Assembly: GCA_018398815.1 (NCBI GenBank)
Contig: CM031616.1
Span: 74,328,840 to 74,392,839, forward strand
Origin: Conus ventricosus
Lineage: Eukaryota; Mollusca; Gastropoda; Neogastropoda; Conidae
DNA length: 64,000 nt
Reading direction: 5' to 3'
Shown: one piece after another, positions 43,414 to 57,090 of the stretch
Position numbering within the stretch: position 1 is the stretch's first letter
Layout of the letters: each line of letters starts with the position of its first letter
Translations under genes and position numbers: made by a program
The notes under the pieces: generated by a model
What the model was told of the DNA's origin: nothing
The model's input: only the letters and a program-made list of their open reading frames with translations
Databases searched by the model: none

Positions 43414-44260
43414 CTGTCTTCAAGGGAAAGACTATTCCTGTTTTTTGTCTTTCTTAATGATTACGGTGTGATCACTTTTGACGGTGCATTGTATGCTACT
43501 GACGATTTAAAATCAAGTGGTATTTATGCATAATTTGCTTGTTGAAGTGACTATATGTTTTGCAAGCAAACAACTACTTGATGTTGATGTAATACATATT
43601 TATTCTTTGGTAAACAATGGAAAAAAATCAAGTACTATTTATGTCTAATTTGCTTGTGAAGATGAATATATATATATGTGTGATGAGCAAATAACTCTTT
43701 AGAAATGTATATACACATGTTTTGATTGTGCAATGAGACAAACCAATTGTTTTCATTTGTCATTGTCAACAATGGAAGCATGTGACTTTTCAAATGGACT
43801 ATAACATTACATGTGGGAAAAAACTATGTTTAAACTATGTTTATTTTGTTTACATGTCTATTGAGAAACATTTACACTTGGAAGTATTCTCATTTTCATG
43901 AGGGTTTTGAAACATATGATGTGAGACAAAGATCGATGGAAAATATGTGCTTCACATCTTAATGTATGAACACAATTTGTAACTTTGAATTGGTATTATC
44001 CCTAATTGTTTTATCCATGTAATTTGTGAAATGTATTTTGTGAAATATGGTGATCAATTATGAATGTTTTTTTTTTAGAAAGATTGAAAGTTTGAAACAT
44101 GCTATTTATGGTGGATCATGGTGATTGATTCTATACGTTGATTATTAATTTGGTGAATCATGTGCGATGGTTACACATTTTGAGATTCATGGCTGAAGAT
44201 GTGTTTAAGTGAAGTTGTATATCGTTTAAAAAATTTTCTGGGAAAAATTTTTTCATCCCA
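43414..44260 (+). other. Untranslated 3' region of the retrotransposon
   Basis: AT-rich and without an ORF. It lies between the end of pol and the polypurine tract, and no envelope-like gene is seen. Confidence 0.6.
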
Positions 44261-44270
44261 GGATGGGGGG
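44261..44270 (+). promoter_or_regulatory. Polypurine tract
   Basis: GGATGGGGGG immediately precedes the 3' LTR (TGTCATG). It is the expected primer site for plus-strand DNA. Confidence 0.7.
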
Positions 44271-45454
44271 TGTCATGTGACGTAGCCTCACATCAAGGCA
44301 TGTGACGCTCCATCACATGTAGTTGTTGATATGAATCATTTCCCCGTGCCACAATTAAAGGAAGAATATTCATATGGCTTGACTAGTGTAGCGGGCGTCC
44401 CCAAAATAATTGTGAGTATGACTCATTCAAGAAACGAATGTGGTCATTGGGTGAAAGTGACCACTGAGTGAGAGTTTAACAAGGCTGGTAAGGTAAGGTG
44501 CTGGTCATGTGTTTTGAACACTGAGTATGCACTCACTAGGAGAAGGGGGGAAAGAGTCAGTTTTAACCCAGCAGATGGCCTAGAGACTCGAACCTGTCAG
44601 GACGGTGGTCCTCGTTGCTGACCAGTCATTACCAGGTGAGCGATAGATAGTTGGGGAAAGCTACAGGGGGAAACTTAAAGAAGAGAGAAAGAATTCATAT
44701 GTTGAATTGAGAAGCAGGTTACTTACACGAACCTTATTCTGTGTTCAGCCCTTCACCTTCACCCTTTACCTTCGCCCTTCACCTTCACCTTTCACCCCGT
44801 GAGGTGGTTGAAGATGGCCATGGTGTGAGGAACACACTGGTAGTTCAGCCCCAGCAGGTACCAACTCCAGGGAGAGGAGTTGAAGCTCGTCGTTTCTCAA
44901 GAGACAGAAGAACTCCAGGAAGAGAAGTCGAGACTCGTATCTCCAGGATAGGAGAATTCGAGGGGCAGTATATTGTCTCAGAGAGACAGGGAATTGAGAA
45001 AGCGGAGAGCTTTACTTGAGGCAGGCAGGTCCTCAGTGATTACGGAGTTATGTATTCTCCTGGTCCGGATTTTTTGGATAACGGAATGTGAAGGCCACGG
45101 CTTTATGAAGCGGAACTAGATTATTTTATCTCTCAGTGTGAGGAGAGATACATGTGGAAGACTGTTTTTTTTCTCTCAGTGTAAAGAGAGATACATGTGG
45201 GAAGATTGATTTGTCTCTCGGTGTGAGGAGAGATACATGTGTGCAGATTTATTTGTCTCTCAGTGTGGAGAGAGATACAGAGGTAAAAATCTGTTTACAA
45301 GTGGATGATGTGATTTAGTAAATTGTTTTCCCTGAAGGAGAGGGGGAGAAGAAAAACATTCGGTAGTGAGCCTTTTGGTTGACTGGAAAGATTGCGTGTG
45401 CGTATGGAGTAAATGCTGTCATGAATGCGGGTATGCAAGAGTGACAGTGTGACA
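44271..45454 (+). repeat. 3' LTR
   Basis: It runs from TGTCATGTGACG to GTGTGACA, 1184 bp. It matches the 5' LTR almost perfectly; nearly all differences are one-base length changes in runs (for example AGCTTTACTTGAGG versus AAGCTTTTACTTGAG). Confidence 0.9.
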
Positions 45455-45459
45455 GAAGA
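45455..45459. repeat. Target-site duplication GAAGA (right)
   Basis: It matches 36004-36008. Confidence 0.85.
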
Positions 45460-46984
45460 TAACCAACAAACCTCGTATTTTACCTTATGGCCTAAACTTC
45501 CATCTTGCTTCCTCAAAAGTAACTTCAGTCATCGTGCTGGCTTATTTACCTTCAATTTTTTCAATTTTTTTTCTGGGTAATTTTCTTTCCATCAAAGATC
45601 TATCAAAGTGAATGGAATCAGAAAACCCTCATGTTATTCTATATGGGTCAAATGAGTACACTAGTGTGGAATCAAGTGGAATTGTGTTCTGAAATATTTT
45701 GTTCAACCAGACTACCTTTGACATTCTATAGAAGCAAATGGTTCACTTATTGGGGAGTGGGATGTGAAAGAAAATTTGTCATTGAAACAAAAAATCCAAC
45801 CACGGTCAATACATCACTGAGATAGGTATGCATGCCACACAAACCAATGTGATGACATTGGAACAGTGCGGAGTCATTCAGTGGTGTTCCTTGGTGCCTT
45901 TTCTGATCTGATCTACTTTGGACGCCACCTACTGGCCCTCCACTGAGGCATTAATTGCTTATTCATGGCGCCAGCATGAGTGAGCACCAGACAGAGAGAT
46001 AATTATGCTTCTGTCCAGCCAACCACAAAGGGCCACATCAGGGCTATCACCATGGTAAAGTGAGTGTCTAAAGGGCCCTGCCAGAGGGCGCCACTGTCTA
46101 TGTCCCCATGAAGTTTTGATACTGATGACCTCCACATCAACTCACCCAAATGAAAAATTGGGGAGGAAATTGACTGAAGCTACATGAGAGCAGGTGTGAG
46201 TGGCCACAGAATTTGAGACTTTTTATATATATTTTTTTTATTGCTGATTGATAAGGAAGAAGAGGATGTATGGAGTTCCGTTTGGTCTGAGACTGCATGA
46301 AGGGCTGCTCTCTTATCTTATCTTCATTATATGTATATATGATAATTGTGATTATATACATAATGGCCTGTTTCTGCTGTGTAACTGAATCACCGTTATA
46401 TACATATAAAATGTATTGTTACATTTATAATGAATTGTTTACTGAATATGTCATGATTTAGAAGCTTCCATTGAAAAATGATTATATGGACATAAACCAC
46501 ACTGTTTCCCTGTAGAAATGGGCCCGACAATTATTTCATACTTGGCATGCCATACATTTTCACAGGTCTACATTGGACAGCAAACTTGCCAACGGTGTGA
46601 GACACTTCAGTTGTACCCCAATGAGAATATGTTGGCAATTGTGTGCGAAATGGCAGGCCATGTACAATGACATTTCTCCAATGTTGTACACCAAATTATC
46701 TTGTTCAAAAACTTCAATGAAAGAACTGATTCTGGAATTCTGATGAATCTCGATCCAGTTTGTGAATTTGAATAGTTTATTAGTAAAACTAATTTAGTTA
46801 AAGGACTTTTTGGTGGGAATTGTTAACAGACTTTGAGCAAAAAATGACATTTCTTAAAAAATGAACAAGTTTGACTGAACTGAAAAACTGTTACCTGACG
46901 CTGGCTTCATTAAAAAAATCTGATGATGTGTCATACGTGTAGAATTTGCTTAAACAAATTGTTTAGGACCCTACACAAACAAAT
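45460..46984. other. Flank with a diverged single copy of the 22.3-kb dispersed repeat
   Basis: No gene is seen. The segment at about 46200-46310 (GCCACAGAATTTGAGACTTT, then ATGGAGTTCC and GAGACTGCAT) corresponds to the ends of the repeat at 22350-22830. Confidence 0.5.
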
Positions 46985-47530
46985 GTCAGGCAGGTGACAC
47001 AAACAAACTTCAGCAGATGACACAAACTTCAGGCAGATGACACAAACTTCAGGCAGATGACACAAACAAACTTCAGGCAAATGACACAAACAAACTTCAG
47101 GCAGATGACACAAACAAACTTCAGGCAGACGACGCAAACAAACTTCAGGCAGATGACACAAACAAACGTCAGGCAGATGACACAAACAAACTTCAGGCAG
47201 ATGACACAAACAAACTTCAGGCAGACGACACAAACAAACGTCAGGCAGCGACACAACAAATTCAGGCAGATGACACAAACTTCAGGCAGACAACACAAAC
47301 AAACTTCAGGCAGATGACCAAACTTCAGGCAGACAACACAAACAAACTTCAGGCAGATGACACAAACTTCAGGCAGACAACACAAACAAACTTCAGGCAG
47401 ATGACACAAACAAACTTCAGGCAGATGACACAAACAAACTTCAGGCAGATGACACAAACAAACTTCAGGCAGTTGACACAAACTTCAGGCAGATGGCATG
47501 AACAAACTTCAGGCAGATGACACAAACCGC
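46985..47530 (+). repeat. 24-bp minisatellite, about 22 copies
   Basis: The unit is CAGGCAGATGACACAAACAA plus ACTT, with shortened 18-bp units (CAGGCAGATGACACAAACTT) and TCAGGCAGAC variants. Open frames on both strands are repeat artefacts. Confidence 0.9.
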
Positions 47531-49359
47531 CAGAACTGGAACGTTGGAGCTGAGCGCTGTAACTGATGATGAAAGAAGCTCAAGTTCAATGTCGTTACTA
47601 TGTTGGATCTGATTCAAAGGGTTGGGGTTCTCAGGGGTTTGGGGTTTTATCGTGGTGGGTTATCAGTGGTTTGGGGCCGTGAAATCGACGGGGATTTTTA
47701 CAACTCATTACTAAAATGCACGCGGAAACAGGGAAAATAGACACGACACATACACACCTGCTGCACCACCACGCCGCACGTCGCACGCAGCGCCGCGCAC
47801 ACACACACAACACACAACACACACAAATACACCCCTGTAATGAATATTTCTGTGAAAATACCCCAACACCACACCCACAGCACATAGCACGCACACCTTT
47901 TAAAAGTTTTAATTTTATTCCTTTGAGTGGCTCAAATTTGTTCAAATTTTTTCTACTTGCACGAGATGACCACAAACGAAATAGATGTGTGTGCACGTAC
48001 ACAATGAAATGGGTTAGCACTATGTGAATTTTCTTTTTGTTTAAAAAATCGAAAACGCAGAAACGAATTCAAAAACCCTGGGCTAATTTAAAAGAGATCA
48101 AGGTATTTTGGGTTGTATTTAAGGGCTAACAAAAATGAGTTGGATGAAAAACTCTTAAAAATTTCCTTTTTTTCCCCAAAGTTTTTAAAATTTTTTTTTT
48201 TAAAAAAAAAAAAAAAAAATTTCTTTTAAAAAATATTAACTTTTGGGGTATCAAGTCTTAAATTTGACGAAAGTTTCAAAAAAGGTCAAAAAATTTAAAG
48301 GGGGAAAGTTGGGGGGGAAGCTTTAATTTTAAAAAAAAAACCCAGTTTTTTTTTTACCCAAATAAATTTGCCCTTTCGTCAATTTAAAAAAAACTTAATA
48401 GCCTAAGTTTTTAGCCTTAAACTCCCCCCTCCAAAGATTCCACTGTTTTCTTTAAAAAAAGAACAACATTTCGGGGCCCCAACCCCCTTTTTTAAATCCC
48501 ATTGAGATCGTTTTAATTCAAATTTTTTGAATTATCGGGGCCCGGTTCCCAAATTTTTCCGGCCCGTAAACCCTCTTTTCTCCTTTTCCATATTTCAGCG
48601 TGCATTCTATTTGTTACCATTATTTACTACTAGTGGCGAAGCGCGAGTGTGTGCAGGAAATCCTGAGACGGGGAGGGAGTAGGTGGGGGCAGGGTTGAGC
48701 TGGGGGAATTGGGGGGGGGGGGGGGTGGAGGTGGCAGGGGGAGGGGGGGGGAGGAGAGGGGGCAGGGGGGGGGGGGGGGGGGGAGAGGCGGGTTCTACTG
48801 TTCTACTGTGCTTACATTTTATTTTATTTTACTTTTCAACATGCTGGTGACCTACTCGTTTTTGAGTGAACCAGTCTTTTAGGAAGAAGAAGAAGAAGTC
48901 CCACTAAATAAAGAAGAATAAATGGGGGAAAACAATTACGGTTGTGTGTGTGTGTGTTCTCCTTCATCAAATGTCCAGCAGTCATACTTGATAGGTATTA
49001 TATGTAGGAAAGATTTGTCAATAACAAATACCACGACATGCAAGTGTTCAACAAATGATCAATGAGTTAGGTTGGACATCATTGCAGAACGGAGAAGGTT
49101 GTACGGCTCGCCATGCTCTACAAGATCAGACAGGATTTAACTGTGGAGTTTGGAAAGGCCTTGTCTGATGGAAAACCAAAACTCAGAGCTGCAACCTCAC
49201 GTGACAGAAGACTGCACTCCCATCAGCTAAACCGCCTCAGTGTATACGGACTATAGATTAAACTCGTTCCTTTTTTTTGTTTTTTGTTGCGTCAACCTCC
49301 CTAAAGTGTCAGAATAGTCAACCTGATGATTGTGGACACTCCACGGATGAAGATGAAGA

Positions 49360-50602
49360 TGTCTGTGACGTAGCCTCACATAAAGGCATGTGCGCTCCAT
49401 CACATGTATTTGTTGATATAAATTCTTTTCCCCCGGCCACAATTAAAGGAAGAAATTAAAATATGGTTGATAGTGTAGGGGGCCCGTCCCCAAAAAATAA
49501 TTGGGGATTTTGGGATCATTCAAAAAAACGAATGGGGTTTGGGTAAAAGTGCCATGAGTGAGGTTTAAAAAGGGGGTGGAAAGGTTTAAGGTGGGGGAAG
49601 GGGTTTTTTTTAAAACACTGAGTATGCATCATTGGAAAAAGGGGGGAAAGAGTCATTTTTAAACCCCAGCAGAGGGGCCTTGGACTCAAACCCTGTCCGG
49701 GCGGGGGTCCTCGTTGCTGCCCAGTCTTTAAAAGGTGAGCGTTTAGATGGGGGGGGAAAAGTACGGGGGGGAAAACTTAAAGAAGAGAGAAAGAATTCTT
49801 TTATGTTGAATTGAAAAGCGGTTACTTACAAAACCTTTTTTCGTGTTTAAGCCCTTCCCCTTTCCCCCTTTACCCTTCCCCCTTCCCCTTCCCCTTTTCC
49901 CCCCGTGGGGTTTGGTTGAAGAGGGCCTTGGTGTGAGGAACCACTGGTAGTTCAGCCCCGCGGGTTTTCCAAACTCCAGGGAGGGAAATTTAAAGTTTGT
50001 CGTTTCTCAAGAAACGGGAAGAACCCCGGGAAAGAGGGTCGAGGACTCTTTATCCCCCGGATGGGGAAAATTTCCGAGGGGGCTTTTAATTGTCTCAGGG
50101 GGACGGGGAATTGAGAAAGCGGGGGAAGCTTTTTTTGGGGCCAGGAGGCCCTCAGTGTTTTAGGGATTTTTGGTTTTTCCCCTGGCCCGGTTTTTTTTTG
50201 GGATAACGGTTTTGGAAGGCCACGGCTTTTTAGAAGGGGAAAATGATTATTTTTTTCTTCATTTGTGAGGGGGAGTTAAATGGGGAAGGGACTGTTTTTT
50301 TCTTCAGGGAAAAGGAGAGTTAAAAGGGGGAAGGATTGATTTGTCTCTGGGGTTTGAGGAGAGATACATGTGTGAAAGGTTTTAAATTTGTCCCTCAGGG
50401 GTGGAGAGAAAATACGAGGAAAAAATTGTTTAAAAGGGATGATGTGATTTTAGTAAATTTTTTTTCCCTGAAGGAGGGGGGGAAAAGGGAAAAACATTCG
50501 GTAGGGGCCCTTTTTGGTTGACGGGAAAAAGTTTGGGTTTTGGGGTTTGGGGAGTAAATGCTGTCATGTTTTGGGGGTTTATTGAAAGATTTGACGTGTG
50601 AC
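49360..50602 (+). repeat. 5' LTR of the second copy
   Basis: It starts TGTCTGTGACGTAGCC after GAAGA and ends before a degraded primer site (TGGTAAACCCGAC, 50604). Its start supports TGTC as the true LTR start. Confidence 0.75.
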
Positions 50603-52149
50603 GTGGTAAACCCGACTCCGGGTTTTCCCGGGTAGTCCCGTTTTTTTCCCCGGGGAAAGAAAAAAAAAAATGGATTTTTTTTTTTTGTCCCCTAAAGGGG
50701 TTTTTGGGGGGAAGAGAAAAAAAAAAGGGATTTTCTATTTGTGCCTAAAAGGGTTTGGGGGAAAAGAAAAAAAATGGATTTCTTTTGTGCCTTCAAGGGT
50801 TTGAGGGGGGGAAAAAAAAAAGGAAATTATTTGGATTATTGATTTTTTTATATTTGGGCTTTTGTTGGGGGTTTTTGCTTTTTCATTTTGTGTTTTGGGT
50901 GGTTGACATTTTTGGTTGTTTACCCCTTTTAAAGGGTTTTTTTTTTTTTTGGTTTTTTTTTTTTGACCTTCCCCACCTCGGCCCGGGATAGCCTCAACCT
51001 CCTCTTGCTCAAAACCTGGCGGGAAAGGGGGGGCGGGGCGTTGAGGGGGTCTTTTTTCCCCCCCTAGGGGGAAAAATTTTTTGCCCTTTTTTCCCCCAGG
51101 TTGTTTCCCCAACCTCTTTTGCGTTTAGCGGGGGGACATGGCGTTGGGGAGTCAATAGTTTTTCCCCTTTTTATAAATTTCTATTTTTTTCGCTTTTTCC
51201 TATTGTTTCAGTTTGTTTTTTTCCCCTTGCCCCTCGGTTTTGTGGGTTTCAATTTCCCTCCCCGTCACGCTTTTTGTTAGGTGGTGGAGTTGTTTTCGCT
51301 CTCCCAAAATTTTAAACATTTTATCTTTTGATCTTTTTTTTTTTTTTTTTTTGGGTGTGGTGCGAGTTTTCTTTGGTTTGGGGGGAATTTTTGCTTTATT
51401 GTTGATTGTTTGTTTTTTGTATTTTTTCTTTTAGTGTGGTGTATAGGTGCAGTGATTTGTTTTTCCCTCCCCCCATTTTCAGGGGAAAAATGACCATAGG
51501 GGCTGTCTGTGGGTTTCTTTTGTTTTTTTGGGGATTTATGCTCACTTTCCGGCCCGGTTTTCCCCTTTTAAATTTCCTTTTCCCCCTTTTTTCAAAATTT
51601 TTAAAAACCTTCTCCTCAATAAGTCCTATTATTTTTTCTTTTCAACATTTTCATTTTTTAGGTAGGATTTCCGTAGTTTTGTTTTTCCCTTTTTTTTAAA
51701 ATTGTTTGGGGATTCCATTTGTTTTGTAAATTTATTTTCTTTTTTTTGTATAGGCGGTACATTTGTTTTTTTAAATTTGTTTAAAATTTAAGAAAGAAAA
51801 GAAAGGGGGGACACAAGAACATTTAAGAACAAAAACTTTATAAAGAATTTTTTTTCAAAAAAACTTTATTGGGTTTTTTTTCCTTTTTAGGGAAACGTTT
51901 TGCTTTTAAACTTCATTTTGTTTTAAAAATTTTCCTTTTTGTTATCAGTTGAAATTTTTTTTTGGGAAAAATACATTCCTTGGTTTTTTATCACCCTGGT
52001 TTAAGTAAGCTTTTTTTCTGTTTTTTCCCGGAAATTAAATTTTTGTATTTTTTTTAAAATACTAAAATTAGGGTTTTTTGGGGGAAAAAAAAACATTTCA
52101 TATATCGCTTTTTTTATTCATTTTTGAGATTTTTTTGGTTTTTTTATTG

Positions 52150-53625
52150 ACGATTATTTTGGTGTTTTTTTGATAATATGTTAAACAAGCGGGGGCTTGG
52201 GGTTTTTGAGGGAGAAAAATTTTTAACTAACTATTTTCAACAAGCATAGATAGGGCGGGACAGGTAAGACAAAAGGGAAAGCTGAAGAAAATAGATAGAG
52301 AGGGAAAAAAATGACTACAGAGGGGAGCTGAAGAAAATAGATACAGGGGAAACTAAAGAAAATAGATTACAGGGGGGAAAGCTAAAGGGGAAAATAAAAA
52401 AAAAGAGGGAAGCTGAAAAAAATAGATTCAGGGGGAAAAGCTGAAAAAATGGGATAAAGAGGGAAGCAAAAAATCGGGGGAAAAAAAGGACTACAGAGGG
52501 AATCGGGAAATTGAAAAAAAAAAAGATTACGAGGGAAGCTGAAGCTGAAGAACGTCAATTTAAGTTGAGGCAGTTAGAATAAAAGGATTTTGATGCTAAA
52601 AATTAAAAAAGTTTACAGGCATCAAGAAAAACCCCCAACCGTTCCACCAGCGGTTCCGCGCGCGCCTAAAACCGAAAGCGGCTTATTTTCCCAAAGTTGC
52701 CCTTTGAGGAAAAAAAAGGATGAATTGATAGTTTTCTTTTCGTTTTAAAAAAGTACGCAATTTTTTTGGGGTTTTGGAAAAAGGGAAAAAAGTGGACATT
52801 GTATATTGCGTTTTGGTTTAAGGGTAGCGCTTTGACATTGTCCCCCACTCATTGCAGCAAAACCAAAATTTTAACTTGGGTTTTCCCATTTTGGAAAAAA
52901 AAAACCCCTAAAGTTTCCCCTTTTTCGGGATCGTTTTCACAAAAGTTTCCTTTCTGTGGCCCTGAAAAAGGGAATCGTTTCCTTTTGTTTCTGTTCGCAT
53001 GAGTCATTTTTTGGGGATCGAGGGAAATCGTTTTTATCTAAAAGGGAACAAGATTTTTCCCCGTCATGCGAGAATTCCTTCTTAGGAACAATTTTTTTCC
53101 AGAGGTGAGCAAAGATTGGCCTTTCCTTTAAAGAATGGCAAATTTGAAAACGTTGGGGAAATGTGCCCGATGGCTGTTCAATATTGTATCGCTCCCCCAG
53201 AAAAGGGCCCGTGGTTTGGGAAAAGGGGGAAATTTTTCCATCTTTGATTTTATCATGCGTCTTTTTACTTTTCCATCGGACAGGGAAGTTAAAGGAAAGG
53301 AAATCGTGGGTCATTTTTGGGGTCCTCAAGGTTTTTTCCTACCCTGGGAAACGGAAGGGTTTTCCGCGGTTCGAGGGGACTTTCGTCAATCCCAGTATTT
53401 CACCGCCGGTAGCCCTTTTACCCCTACCCAAACGCCCAAAGGTCGGGGGACAACAAACCGCCCGTAGACCTTTTGGGATTTCGTGGCCAGAAAAGAAGTC
53501 ACAAAATCGTCGCTCCCGATCAGCCAATGCGCTGTTTTTTTTGGGTGATGGCAATTTCCCATCTGAAACAAAAATTTGCCCTTTCGGGGCCCGGGGTGAT
53601 TCAAAACCCGCTTTAGTCTCACTGA
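52150..53625 (+). pseudogene. gag: gag of the second copy (heavily corrupted)
   Basis: The GAAGCTGAAGAAAATAGA repeats and capsid region are recognisable but scattered over all frames. At 52828-52836 it keeps GCGCTTTGACATTG, with one more T than copy 1. Confidence 0.7.
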
Positions 53626-54059
53626 TTGTGCGGGGGCCTTTTTTTTGACACCGATCAATCTGTTGATGGACTGGTGTTGGAAAACGGAGCCTTCAAGGTT
53701 TGCAGGCTTCGTTTTGCGAGACATTTGGGTGCCTACTGCTGGTTTTACGGAAATTTTCGTGCTTAAAAGACCGATTCAACATGCCCAAAAGTTTTTGGTC
53801 GGTTTGGAGGCAAGTTTGGGAAAGTTTCCGCTGGCGAAAATTTCAGTGACACACCGTATACCCCGGGGGTTTTTACCGGTGTCTTTGATAACCCCAGTCT
53901 GGAAATTGATTTTGGGGCAATTTGAGGTGTCGTCCTTTTACAGGGGTGGTGCTGGGAGGATCGTTTTTTTCCTTGTCTTGTGGGTATTTGTTTCTAAGGG
54001 TCATAGAGCAGGGGAAAGGGGCTAAAACCCGTTTAAAAAATTTCAAAAACTGGTTGAAC

Positions 54060-55460
54060 CCCGTTTCCCCCGTTTGATTTAAAAGAAATGCGGGGAAAAA
54101 GAGGGAGACGTTGACGAAATACTTTTTGTGTTTAAACGGGACTGTCCTGACGTAAAAGGAAAAACCCAAACGTCCCTTTATTTGGACTCTGACATTCTTT
54201 TCGGTGTGTACTGGACGGACAACGACAAGTTGGGGGTTTCCAAAAAACCACTAAGAAAAAGTGTGCAAAACCCTCATGATGCATTGTTGTTGGTAAATGG
54301 GGAAATCAAAAAAACATTAAAGGGAGTTCTTGATTCTTTTTTTTTGGGCCCTGGTTTTTTTTCACAAAAGGAATGGTTACCGAAAATACTCCCGACTTTG
54401 TGACATCTCCCAAAAAGCCATCTTTTGAAAAAAGGGGTCGGTCCCCCAAGGTCCCCCCTTTGCCCCCAAAAAATCCCCTTCTCATTTCCGTTCCTTTGGG
54501 AAAGGTTAGCTATTGATCTTGTTGGCCCGCTCCATGTCTTCTTGGGTTTGCATAATCTTGATTTTGGGTTTGGGTTTACGGGCAAAAAGGTACCAGAAGG
54601 GGTTTCCATAAAAGGAAGATTGATACGTTTTTCTGTCGCTGGAAAGCTTACTTGCGTTTTTTTTTCCAGAGTGGGTTTCAGAAAAAATTTCTCTGGATTT
54701 TTGGAAGCAATTCATTTCTGATTTTTGAGAAAAATTTTACAAAATGTTGAAATTCTTTTCCATTTAACCCCCCCCATTTCATCCCCAATCAAAAGGGCAG
54801 GGTTTTAAAAGTTTCAAGGGGAACTTTTAAAGTCCATGTTGGGGAAGGGTTTCCCGGGCCCAAGACCCCCAGGAAGGGGATCTTTTCTTTCCCAAGTTTT
54901 GCTTTTTGCTTACGGGGGGGAAATTGCCAAAACGAAACGCCGGGGGATTTTTAAACCATTTGAGCTTTTTTCGGACATCCCCAAAGGGGGGCCCTTTGGA
55001 TTTTTTGATGTCCAAGGGAACGGAAAAAAAGCGGACATCCCTGACATTTTAAAACTTTTTTCCCAAATTTCTTTTTTGGAACTGCATAATGTTGAAAGGG
55101 TTTGTTGTGAGCTTGCCTTTCTTTTCAGTGTTAGGAAAACAGATGGTACAAGGTTTTTTCAGCCCAGAAAAAAAAAAGGCATTTCCCTTCAGGTGGGGGG
55201 GATATAAAGTCCTTGTGCTAAAAACGATGAACTAAACAAGCTTCGTGTTATTTTGGAAAGGGCCCTTTTTTCAGGTGGTCGAAAAATTTTTTTGAAGTAA
55301 AATTTATAAGATAAAAATGGCAAACATGAAAAGGTATTTCATGGGGAAACATGTTAAAATTTATGTTGAACGTAAAATTTTGGGCCCCCAATCAGTCAGT
55401 TGAGTGGATATGTCCTGTGTCAGAAAAATGTTTTCAACCCCCTGCAGCATTTTCGTGAAG
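54060..55460 (+). pseudogene. Integrase of the second copy (heavily corrupted)
   Basis: Fragments such as LAIDLVGPLHVF (54500 onwards) and text matching the GPFQVV region remain. No long frame survives. Confidence 0.65.
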
Positions 55461-55734
55461 GGAATTTTTACCCAATGTAACGTACAAAGGGGAAAATCAA
55501 AGGGTTTTGAAAAAAGCAAATTTTTAGGGTGTTAACATCTTTCCAGTGGGAGATGATGTTGTACCCCTTCCCATTCGGGTTTTCAAAGTGAAAACCTTTT
55601 GGGGGATGTGGTTCTGTCGAATTTATTTTTTCTACAATCAAAAAGAAAAAGCTCAAAAGGGCTTTTTTAAAGCTTTAAGGGGTGTGTTGACGGGAAAACC
55701 CCAGGTTCAGTAACTGGTTTTTGAACCCCCTATT

Positions 55735-57090
55735 TTTCAGTTAAAATTCTGAAAAAACCCGTGGAACCAGGGCCTTTTCCCCCCCATTTGCCAAAAAAAA
55801 AAGGTGGGTTTAGAGAGAAATTTATTTTAATGCTGGTTTTAAAGGGGTTTGAAACCCTTTACAATCTCCCTTTCAGCTCACCCGTTGTATTTGGGGGAAA
55901 AAACCTGACGGGTTTGGTGCGGTTTTTCATCGATTTAGAAAAATAAATTAAAAATCACTGTGTTCGATGCGAGGCCCATCCCGGGCATTGGGAAGAAAAT
56001 TCTGTGTCGCTCTCAGAAGGAAAAAAATTTTTGGGGGAAAGTTGACTTAACTAAAGGGGGCTGGGAGAAATTTCCCAAAGGGGAAGTTTTAAAAGGGAAA
56101 AAAACAGCGTTTTTAAACACCTTTTGGTCTTTTTTCCCTGGGGGCGAAAAATTCCTTTTTGGGTTTTCAAAATGCCCCAGCTTCTTTTGCCCGAATTTTT
56201 GCGAGCCCCGAAATCCATGAAAGTGGTTGCAGTTTAGTTTTTTTTATGACATTTTGTTTGGGTGCAAAGTCTTTGGGTGACCTCCTTTCTAAATTACGAA
56301 ACTGTTTTTTGCAGGGCTCAGAAGTTTTGGGGTTGGGCTGCAAAACCTCAAAAATTCGGGGCCGGTTTTCAAAAAATCTGAGTTTTTGGGGCACACTTTT
56401 TTAGTTTGGGAAAAAAAAGATGCCAGAGGGAAAGAAAGTGGAAAAGATTTTTCCTTAAACAAAAACCCCTACAAAAAAACAGATCAGGTCACTCATCGGT
56501 TTTATTTTTCTTTTCTTTTTGACGATTTTTAACCCCATTTTGGGCCCGGGCGGCCCCCCTTTTACTGAAAAAGATTGGGAAAAGGGGCGAAGAACAAAAG
56601 TTTTGTGTGGGGTTTATGGTGCCGGGAAAAACTTTGGAGTGTGTTTAAAACACCCTCAAAATCATTTCCTGTTTTTTGTTCCCTCCCATCCCGAAGACTT
56701 TATTTAAAATGTTTTAAAAGTTCTAAGGGGTGAAAACGGTACTGTTGAGGAAAAAAATGCTTTTTTTTCATCCAGTGCAATTTCGCCAGTTTTTTAAGTT
56801 TTAAAGACACAGGAAAAAATACTCCATATTGAAAAGGGAGTGCTTGGCATTGTATGGGGATGTGGGGGGAAATTCGGGCCCGGTTCTTGACGGGAAAAAA
56901 GTTTCCCGTTACAGACGGACCATGGCCACTGACGTTCTTGAAACGTCAAATGACTAAGAACAGAGGTTATTAAGTGGTCTTTGGCATTGCAGGTTTCCCG
57001 GGTTTAAATGTTGAAAACCGTACCTTTGGAAAACAAAATTCATGGCGAATTTTTTGTCACGTGCGTGAAAATTCATGGCAAATTTTAACT
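55735..57090 (+). pseudogene. RT and RNase H of the second copy (heavily corrupted)
   Basis: NAPASFARI (56165 onwards) and an ACAGACGGACCATGGCCACT stretch (RNase H QTDH, near 56910) align with copy 1. The order after integrase is kept. Confidence 0.65.

Larger units (their letters stand above)
36009..45454 (+). mobile_element. Complete Ty3/gypsy LTR retrotransposon, GMR1-like gene order
   Basis: Two LTRs of about 1.19 kb, a primer-binding site, a long leader, gag, protease, integrase, RT, RNase H, a purine tract and a 5-bp target duplication are all present. Integrase (DD35E) lies upstream of the reverse transcriptase, the reverse of most gypsy elements. This order is known for the GMR1-like lineage, whose Gag is also the proposed ancestor of vertebrate SCAN domains. 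The nearly identical LTRs indicate a recent insertion. Frames break at many single-base indels, at least some of which are sequencing errors. Confidence 0.9.

Noticed and set aside
43414..44260. Possible envelope gene after pol
   Set aside because: No open frame of useful length, no signal peptide and no membrane anchor between pol and the purine tract.
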